Source: Nemophila menziesii
Taxonomy: Eukaryota; Streptophyta; Magnoliopsida; Boraginales; Hydrophyllaceae
NCBI GenBank assembly: GCA_029959085.1
Contig: JARWIR010000015.1
Location: forward strand, 6,013,017-6,077,016
Length of the DNA: 64,000 bases
Direction of reading: 5' to 3'
Made by a program: the position numbers and the translations under genes. This document shows positions 56,622-64,000 of this stretch, in pieces; the first letter of the stretch is position 1; the number at the start of each line of letters is the position of its first letter. The notes under the pieces were generated by a model. That model saw only the letters and a list, made by a program, of their open reading frames with translations. It had not been told where the DNA came from and ran no database searches.

Positions 56622-59240
56622 TGTATCGTCCCGATACAATAAAAGTAAAGAACAGTAGGGTAGTCAAATAAACAAAAAGAAGAAGTAGGAGGAGAATAAG
56701 ATAGAACACAATGAATGATCCTAGAGCATAAATATCTAAAAAAGTCTCATGTATTAATGCTCAATAAATAATGCACAAATATGCTGTAATATACATGTAA
56801 TCAACAATCCATAAATTCAAGTCCAGATTGATTTCGCAATGCCAGAAGGAGAGGATGATAACTTAGTTCATATCAATGGCTATAGGTTGTTCATAGGTCC
56901 TAATATAGCATCCAATGTTCCAATTACCTACTACCTAATAGCTCAATTGTTTCTCCACCAAGTAGTTAGAAATCCTAAGGTCTTTGGTTATAACTTGGCT
57001 TAGGGACGGTGTGGTATATTTGAATAATGAAAAGTGAGCTTTTGGCTCTCTCCTCACTAGCCATCAACGAATCGGCCTAGACCTTGAGTTTTCACTCGAA
57101 GATGTTCTCACTCAACCCAATTTATTGATGCTTTTGCATTCCCAATAAATCCCAAATAGAACCTTTTATGATGATATACAAAATACACTTTGCCGGTCCG
57201 AATATATATTTTCATTTCAATTCAAATTTTTTCTTTTTGTATAGCTATGATTCTGTTTGATGTTGAGATATCACGCTATTTTTTTCATATATATTCTTTC
57301 TTTTTATGCCCTTGTTGGAAAATTTTAGCTCGTAGCTTCTTTTCCATTCACTATTACCCCGACAAAGGGTTACAATAAAAACTTTTTCATCATCAATAAA
57401 ATCACAATTATAATTCCCAAAACCCAGTGTTCCCTAATGATGAAACCCACCACCCCAAACTCAAGCTCTAAAACAACTTGTCTCAGGTTTTGCGATTCGA
57501 GTGCGGGTCATATAGATAAGTCCTACAAACTAAGGGTATGGATTATGATGTATTTTAATAAAGGCTTTAGAAAGGCTCAGAGGGGCTAAGACGGATAAAT
57601 AATATTAAAAATCAAATAAAAGGGTGAGAAAGTATAAAAGGCTTCAAGTGGCTTCAATATGAAAGAACTGCCTTATTCATTTTTCTAACTACCGGATTTT
57701 GTTACTTTTTCACTAATAGTTCATAGATAAGCGGGTTTTCAACTAATTTTAAACCTCACGTTCTACACACCAAATAATTTCCTTAAGTTTCAACGTGACT
57801 TCATAGCATTGCTCATTAACTTTTCTATCTTTTATTTCCTGTTTTCATACATGCATCTAAACAAATTTATGACATCTTTCAAAAACATACTACTTACTAT
57901 CATTGACCTAATTAAATCATGCTCAATAGGTATATTCAACATATTCTATGCCTATTTCAACCCAAAAATTTTTAAATTTTATGTAAAAACAAAAAGGAAG
58001 ATGAGGACAACGAATCCCCACCCCCAACTCAAAAATGAGCCGTGTCCCCACGACTCGAAAAAGACTTAAGAAAAATAAAATTTAAAATTAGCATACATAT
58101 TGCACATAAAGAAATGGTAGGGAAGAATGAAAACATACTCTTCGAGGCTATTACCTCGCCTTATTGACGTTCCAAGATGGGAGTTGCGTTACTCTCAAAA
58201 CTTTAATGATCCAAGCATTGTCAATATTGTTACTCCTCTTAAACTCACGTGTTTCTTCTTCACCCAACTTCTTATTCGATTCCCGATCCAGACACGTGAT
58301 CATAGTAGGATATTGCATTAAGTAACGACATGGGAGAGATCGAAAATTCGTATCACCTCCTCATAGATCAACTGTGCCCCATCTTCTTCTTCTTCTCACA
58401 AAATACAATTCAACAAAAAGAACGTTTTTTAGAACGTCTTACCATTAACGTAGACCAACCCAATATTTTCAAATCTCCATGAATCTTCTTGTATTCTCCC
58501 CCTTATCAACTTCTTCATTAAATACTTTCTCATAAGCAAAAGGTAGTTCCTTTAATTGTTTCTTCGGAGAAGCTATCATAGCCATTGAATCTTTTTCTTT
58601 TTCTTCGGGTGTAGGGTCTTCGATCTGTAGAGGTTGTGTTGTTTTCTTCACTAAAGTTAGAACCTTTTTGCCCATTGAATCAACACAACATGCTAACCTC
58701 TCTTCTCTTGACTTGTGTTACCCTTTAAATTGGAACTAGGACTTTTCTCACTTGATTTCTTCTCAATTAATCCAACACCTTTCTTTTCTTCATCTCCCTC
58801 ACAGTAGATAATGTTTATGTTCTCTTAATCATCTCAATTGACCCCCAACTCAAAGCTTTAACCACTCTTGAAATTTGAAACTCTTGATTATTGGTTGTAC
58901 AAGCTTTATTTGGGTTAGGAGAGGTGATTTGATGATGATTCTCTATGTGGGTAAGATGGATTCATGGATTGGCTTGGATTTAAGAAATTGTAGGATGAAT
59001 TTAAGCTTTTGATTCTTCAAATTGATGTGTTTGTTGAGGATTGGTTGCTTGAATCTCCTTTTTGATGATGTGGAGAGAAGATTTGATACGTTTTTCTTGA
59101 TGATTGGGTAGTGTTTTGATGATTGGTGAAGGTTTTTATGAGCTTCAATGGAGTTGGGATAGTTTTGGAGAAGAAAGAGAGGCTTGAGGTTTATGAAATT
59201 CGGAATTAAAAGCATTAGCCCTCTTTTATACACCCAAATC
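56622..59240 (-). other. Non-coding internal region of the gag-only element
   Basis: Here a full element would have pol. I find no protease, RT, RNase H or integrase motif in any frame. The frames at 57190, 57809, 58127 and 58469 are short and unrecognised. Part of the segment around 57440-57620 looks like the 3' non-coding region of plant gypsy elements, from memory. Confidence 0.55.
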
Positions 59241-59535
59241 CGCAACTTTTTCTCTCTGGCGGCGCGGTGCGGTGCATGGGTGCGGTACATAGGTGCACCG
59301 CAGCTTCTGTTGCTCCAAAATTTTTTGCTTCGGCAAAATACACGTGGTAGCACCCCGTGGCACGGGTTTGGACCTGCGGTGCATGGGTGCGGTACAGGGT
59401 CCGGTACACCGCAGCCCTCGAAGTGCTTTTTTCTTGTCTCGACATAAAACCCGTGGCTCTTACCCGTGGTACGGGTTTTCGTCCTCTGCGGTACACCACG
59501 GATGGGGTGCGGTATACCGCACCGATGGTGTATCC
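59241..59535. repeat. GC-rich imperfect tandem repeat, period ~109 bp
   Basis: Units around GCGGTGCATGGGTGCGGTAC, then ACACCGCAG and CCCGTGG.ACGGGTTT recur at about 59263, 59372 and 59482. The G+C is far above that of the surrounding DNA. The overlapping short frames on both strands follow from the lack of stop codons in this GC-rich repeat and are not supported as genes. Confidence 0.75.
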
Positions 59536-59749
59536 TTTCCGAAATTTTTTTTTCCTCCCGAACTCGATTTCTCCATTACCTAGGCATCAAAAACACTAAT
59601 ACCTTTCTCAAATATGCAATATCAACTAAAATTAACTAAGCTAAACATAAATTAAAAACTAGAAACGTAAAAACATAAAAGAAATTACGGGTTGTCTCCC
59701 GTATAGCACTTTTGTTTAACGTCTTTTAAAGTTAGACGTGTTACCTCGA
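59536..59749 (-). other. Spacer downstream of gag
   Basis: AT-rich, with a GGTTGTCTCCCGTATAGCAC segment (59689-59708). I remember similar text following the coding part in plant gypsy elements. No coding frame. Confidence 0.4.
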
Positions 59750-60615
59750 TTAAGGAGTGCGAAATTTCCACCCCTTGCCTCTAACTCCCATGAACTTTTC
59801 AGATCTATTCTTTGGAGCAGTGGATGGTTTCATCCATAAGTTCTGGGGTGTAGGTTCGTCTTGTGGTAACTCTATTTCGATTGTCGCTTTGCACTCCTCT
59901 GGCAATCCATTCGTCCTTTGTTTGCTAGAAAGAATGTACTTCATGAATTTGCGATATTTTGTTATTCTTGTGAGAGCTTCCACAAACGGGATGTTGATCT
60001 TTAACTCGTTCACCATGTCAAGGAACTTCTTGAATTCTTTTTCATTGTTCTGATTTTTGACACGTGACGGGAATGGTGGAGGAGGGCGTTTGTTGGTTAC
60101 CACTGGGCTCTTTTTATTTTCTAGTGTCTTCTCTGGGACACTCGTTTGTTCAATTACCTCTTCAACCGTGTCTTTAACTGTTTCTTCAACCACTTTTCTA
60201 GGACTAGAGGTTGGTTCTGATTCCCGTCTAGGCGGAGGTAATTGTTTTCCACTTCTTAATTCAACTGCATGACAAGCATGATCTTCCGGAGCAACAGTAT
60301 CACTTGGGAGTTGCCCTTTTGGCCTATTTTGCATTACACTCACCATTCGTGATATTGTATGCTCAAGGTTCTTAATTACCTTGGATTGGTTTTGGATTCT
60401 TTGCTGGCTCATCTTCATATTTTCTTCCATTACTTTCATCATTGCAGTCATACTTGAATTCAAACTCGAAGGTTGCTTTTGTGGAGCTTGTTGCATTGAA
60501 TATTGAGGTGGTTCTTGATAAGCTTCTTTGGAATTCGGCGCTTCTTGATAAGTAGGTTGTGGTGGATAGTAAGATTGAGGTCGAGGTTGATAATAATTCC
60601 CTTGATTTCCGACCC
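59750..60615 (-). pseudogene. Gag C-terminal part of the gag-only element
   Basis: Continues the gag at 60372-61307 after a frame change near 60612-60628, where a T-run (TTTTTATTTT) lies. The region is Q/P/Y-rich (NYYQPRPQSYYPPQPTYQ), followed by a K/P-rich linker and the INIPFVEALTRITKYRKFMK segment that in related elements leads towards the protease. It ends with unrelated residues and a stop at 59750, so the protease is lost. The ATG at 60676 is in the wrong part of the frame and is probably not used. The + strand frames here are shadows. Confidence 0.75.
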
Positions 60616-61307
60616 AAATTTTTATTTTGTGGGGGCTGATAATTAGCGTAACTTCCTTGAGGATGATAATAACCATTAGAATAATGGTTTCTTTGATGAG
60701 ATATGAAGGAAGTTGGGGCTATATTATTCATGCAATTCTCCCACGAATGGTTTCTTGCTCCACAACCTGGACATAAAGGTAAAGTAGGTACTAGATTCAC
60801 CTGAGCTATTGTTCGTGCTTGTTCTTGTAATTTCTCAAGTTGTTGGGTTAACTCTTTGAGCCTTAGAGAGTCTAAGGTCTCTTCTTGTTTTTTTGATTCA
60901 ACTGGCCAACTTCTCTCGTTCTCAAGAACATTCTCCATAATATTTTCAGCTTCTTCAGGATCTAATAATACAAAACCTTTTCTTCCTAAAATATATGCTC
61001 TTCTTCTGGACTCGTCATTAAGTCCTCCATAGAACATGGTTAATGAATATTCTGGCGATGATGTATGGCATGGACATCTCGCCTTCATCTCCCAAAAACG
61101 TAACCATTCTTCACCCAAACTTTCTCCGTCTTCCTGCATAAATTGTTCGAGCTCCACCATATCTTTTAATCTTCTACTAACCGGATAGAATCGGTCTAGG
61201 AATTTAGATTGAAACTTGTCCCAATCTGGAATAACGTGAGGGCGTTGGGTATCGTACCAATCGCTTGCACTTCCGGTTAAAAAGAACTGGAACATAATGT
61301 AATACAT
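60372..61307 (-). pseudogene. Gag of the gag-only element, main part
   Basis: 311 codons from an internal methionine. The retrotransposon gag domain is clear: QFFLTGSASDWYDTQRPH, FLDRFYPVSRRLKD, EDGESLGEEWLRFWEMKARC and LTMFYGGLND. A CCHC zinc knuckle CPGCGARNHSWENC follows at about 60735-60776, for RNA binding. After about 60615 this frame leaves the original one and turns S/T-rich. It is the only recognisable protein of the element. Confidence 0.85.
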
Positions 61308-61538
61308 CTGCTCCTTTGTAACGCCTCTGGTAATATAAACGTCACAGATCTACATAAATTTCTGAACATACCGGACCGGATCTTGTTGTGCAGCACCGCT
61401 AAATTGTCCATGACTAACGAATTGCGCTATCATGCCGGGATCTGGTCTAAAATTTGCGGCTTGGATTTCTGGAGTGCGGATTCCGCGTGGTTGCACTCTG
61501 TATGTGATGGGAAGATCAAGTCTCCTTGGATTCTCCAT
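61308..61538 (-). pseudogene. Gag N-terminus, ended by an amber codon
   Basis: ATG at 61536-61538, matching the start of the gag of element 1. After 62 codons a TAG (61350-61352) follows QKFM. At the same place element 1 has CAA, so this is probably CAG or CAA changed to TAG. The frame continues open past the stop into 61307. Without readthrough only a short peptide or an internally started Gag could form. Confidence 0.8.
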
Positions 61539-61637
61539 CTGTAAAAATTTGTAAAGACAAAAACGAAAAAGAAAAGCGTAAAATAGAACTAACTAAAATA
61601 TAAGCACTAGATAATTGCACAAGGACTAACGATGTAG

Positions 61638-61655
61638 TCCCCGGCAGCGGCGCCA
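61638..61655 (-). other. Primer binding site, tRNA-Asp type
   Basis: The same 18 bases as at 1986-2003, six bases from the LTR. Confidence 0.88.
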
Positions 61656-61661
61656 AAAACT

Positions 61662-63147
61662 TGGTGTGGCCTAGGGTGTGATAAAAAGATGATATAATTT
61701 AGATGCAAATAAACACCCTAGACTAGCACGGTTCTGCAAGTATTACAGGACGTATGCAAGTTTTAATGATAAGAAGATTCGTTCCTCAGAGACTACGAAA
61801 GTTAGAGAGAACTTATGCAAATTATCAAGTGCAAATATGAAAGATAGAAAAGATAATACGCAAATAGAAAGAAAAGATAGACAAATATTTATTTGGTTTT
61901 TAAATAATAAAACTAAACTAATAAACTAAAGACAGAAAATAAATAAAAGAAAAGAAGATAGTATGAAAGTTAGCTTGAGTAATTAGCATGTAATCCCCAC
62001 TAGTTGTGCCGTTCTAAACATGTAAGGGTGAATTATGTAGTATTTCAATAATCGGTTCCAATTACGCTAGGTAGTTTTAAATAGGATTTACCTGTGTCAA
62101 TAAGGCTTCCTAAGCAAACTGTTCCTGTAATTTGTAAATAGTCACATGTACTAAACCATGGTGATTATCTAGTTAGGTTGATTTGTCAGATCTAAACCGA
62201 ATACTAGACGTTATGTTCTAAACATGTAATTAAACACCGTTGTCAATGGTGACCTAATTACGAGATGGTAATTCTATATGACACAGAATATAAATCCAAA
62301 CACATAAACAGAGAATAAAAACAATAATTCAATTTAAAACATAGAATTCCCAAATTAGATATATGTCAATCAAAACTAGGGTTCATACATATATGCTACA
62401 ACTCAAACTAATGAAATTAATTCATACTAAGAAAAGAATAGAAAAGAATTACAGAATTAAAGGTTGAAGGAGACATGATTGATGCACAGCTCCTTCCAGA
62501 CTTCTTCTCTTGTGTTGCAGCTTCCTCTTGGCCTTAAGGTCTGGCCAAGGATGATTTAAGAGTGATAAGAGGCTGTATTTATAGTGTATAGGTTGACCTA
62601 ATTCGTTTCTTGAAGGAAAGGTTAAGTAATGGACTCCAAGCCCAACTCAAATTCTTATGGAAATAAAGATAATTACTGCTGAACTGTTTTGATCATACCT
62701 TCTTCGTTATTGGTTGGTTTTTGCTCCACAATATACCAAAATAATCCTCACAGAATTATCTACGTCCCTATGAAAGGAATCTTCCAAAATCGGCTTGGTT
62801 TTGGAGTTATCACCACTTCTTTAGGCGTTGCTGCAGAAATTCAGATTTAAGGCAGCTTTTCCTTTTCCTAATTGAACTCTGTTTCCTTCTATCTCCAATT
62901 CCATGTTTATCTTCTTTCCTTTACCTCTTTGAACCAACTTGGACTCTAATTAATTACCATATATCTCTAAAGCTTCACACTAAATAAATAATTAAACCCA
63001 ATATGCTCTAAAAATAATAAATAATTAATTCAAGACCCAAAATAGGAAAGTGTACTAAATCATGAGAAATTCGACCTATAAACAAATAAATACGCCTAAA
63101 ATGATGTCTCTAAAATAGATTTAATTATCACAAATGAGGAGACATCA
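61662..63147 (-). repeat. 5' LTR of the gag-only element
   Basis: Ends TGGTGTGGCC and GAGGAGACATCA. Would hold the promoter of the element. A TATTTATAGTG segment at about 62576-62586, whose complement is CACTATAAATA, may be the TATA box on the minus strand. Shows a 17-base loss relative to the other LTR near 62280. Confidence 0.95.
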
Positions 63148-64000
63148 GATACTGAGAATGTTGAACACCTGATTTTTCATTGCTCTTGGGCCAGGGCAGT
63201 TTGGTTAGCTACCCCTTTGAATTTTTGCTCATTAACTGTACCATCTTTTAATTTCAAAAAATGGATTAATTTCATTAGACTAAGTCTAACTGAGACAGAG
63301 TTTAGCAAAAGAGGACTTGGTGAATTAGCCTTTTATATTGTTTGGAGTATTTGGAAAGGAAGGAATGAGGCTATTTTTCGTGGCATTGCCCCTGACCCTT
63401 TGAAAATGTTAACTGATGCTATAAAAGCCAATGATGAATTCTCTTTGTCTAAAAGAATGAACTCTGAGGCCATGAAGGATAACAACTTAATTGTGAGGAA
63501 TGAGGCTACTTTGCAAGTTAATTCCTTGCAAGATAATGCAACTCAGGTGCAAGCCTTTAGAGATGGCAGAGATGGGAAATGGAATCCACCTTTATCAGGA
63601 TGCTTCAAAATTAATTGTGATGCATCCTCTGATTTTAAAACTAATAATGCTTCATATGCTTGCCTTCTCAGGGACTCTAGAGGAATGTTAGTTGATGGAT
63701 GTTCAATTTTTTTTTTGCTTACTCCCCACTTGAAGCAGAGGCTAGAGGACTTCTTCAAGCTTGTGAATTGGCTTCAAGACTTCCTAGAGGCAAAGTAGAA
63801 GTGGAGAGTGACTGCCAAGCCCTCGTTCTACAAACTTCTAAAGGATTCAAGACTTTTTTTTTTAATATTAGAGGGTTTGTAAAATGTATTTTAAGACTTA
63901 AAAATGCTTGTAATATTAAAATTTCCTTTGTTAGGAGATCTAGAAACATTTGTGCAGATTGGGTGGCTAAACAGGAGATTAAAGACTCCTTGTTTAGCCT
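63148..64000 (+). pseudogene. LINE D, right part (end of zinc-binding domain and RNase H)
   Basis: Starts with the duplicated GATAC and continues the LINE frame with ENVEHLIFHCSWARAVW, which completes the zinc-binding motif. A linker (IVWSIWKGRNEAIFRG) and RNase H follow: FKINCDASSDF at about 63605-63640. The frame shifts at a T-run (63707-63716), after which EAEARGLLQACELA, VESDCQALV and ICADWVAKQEI are read in the next frame. All four acidic residues are visible across the two frames. The element runs beyond the window. Confidence 0.88.

Larger units (their letters stand above)
55100..63147 (-). mobile_element. Complete gag-only Ty3/gypsy-type LTR retrotransposon
   Basis: Two LTRs (55100-56603 and 61662-63147) of about 1.5 kb with TG...CA ends enclose 5058 bp. 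The 5-bp direct repeat GATAC (55095-55099, 63148-63152) is the target duplication. The primer site lies at 61638-61655 and a purine-rich tract next to the left LTR, so transcription would run right to left. Only gag is coded; no protease, RT or integrase motif is visible. It must depend on another element, as described for plant LARD or TR-GAG groups. The gag itself has an amber codon and a frameshift. It sits inside the zinc-binding domain of LINE D. Confidence 0.95.

Noticed and set aside
56622..59240. Search for a viral envelope-like or extra ORF between gag and the 3' LTR
   Set aside because: Only short unrecognised frames; nothing supports an additional gene.
59184..59599. Several overlapping ORFs on both strands
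   Set aside because: The GC-rich repeat lacks stop codons in all frames, so long frames arise by chance; no frame resembles a protein.

Overview
The window looks like about 64 kb of AT-rich nuclear DNA from a flowering plant, most probably a eudicot. The evidence is L1-type LINEs that carry a C-terminal RNase H, Ty3/gypsy elements with a tRNA-Asp primer site, Stowaway, hAT, Harbinger and CACTA miniature elements, a multi-exon En/Spm-type transposase gene, and one host gene of a plant TFIIS N-domain family. I see no organelle, bacterial or CRISPR features, no rRNA and no convincing free-standing tRNA gene. I cannot name the species.

Layout. 1-3542: right part of a minus-strand Ty3/gypsy element (protease, gag, primer site, 5' LTR), broken by stops and frameshifts. 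3543-9780: non-coding, repeat-derived DNA with a Harbinger-type MITE, a tRNA-like SINE and an unusual array of short hairpin modules whose arms co-vary. 9780-10815: decayed LINE 3' end. 13150-13259: GT/GA microsatellite. 14640-18334: CACTA-like element with palindromic subterminal repeats and a six-exon transposase_24-like gene. 19092-19408: small CACTA element. 22389-27660: nearly complete LINE (A), followed head-to-tail by a much older LINE (B, to about 32340). 32460-37110: decayed LTR-type sequence, including two related repeat copies that both carry TTC/GAA tracts. 38031-39226: hAT MITE and Stowaway MITE, the latter split by a LINE fragment, just upstream of the host gene.

The one convincing host gene is at 40950-43163 (737 codons, single coding exon, probable 5'UTR intron). 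It encodes a TFIIS N-terminal (LW) domain protein with DLN motifs. A 5'-truncated, frameshifted copy of its last part plus its 3' flank lies about 9 kb downstream (51876-53480). Between them are a MITE-like element with a large inverted repeat, a LINE with a SINE in it, and a gypsy pol relic.

53783-64000 is a nested cassette. A LINE (D) was hit by a roughly 0.44 kb insertion and then, inside its zinc-binding domain, by a complete 8 kb LTR retrotransposon (55100-63147) with a perfect 5-bp target duplication. That element keeps gag but has lost all recognisable pol, so it is non-autonomous.

The genes here do not form a pathway. The window is a transposon graveyard around one probable transcription-related gene. 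I found no clearly new biological system. The observations most worth a check are the co-varying hairpin array (7925-9195), the GC-rich ~109-bp repeat inside the gag-only element, and the pseudogene copy that holds codons its intact paralogue lacks.
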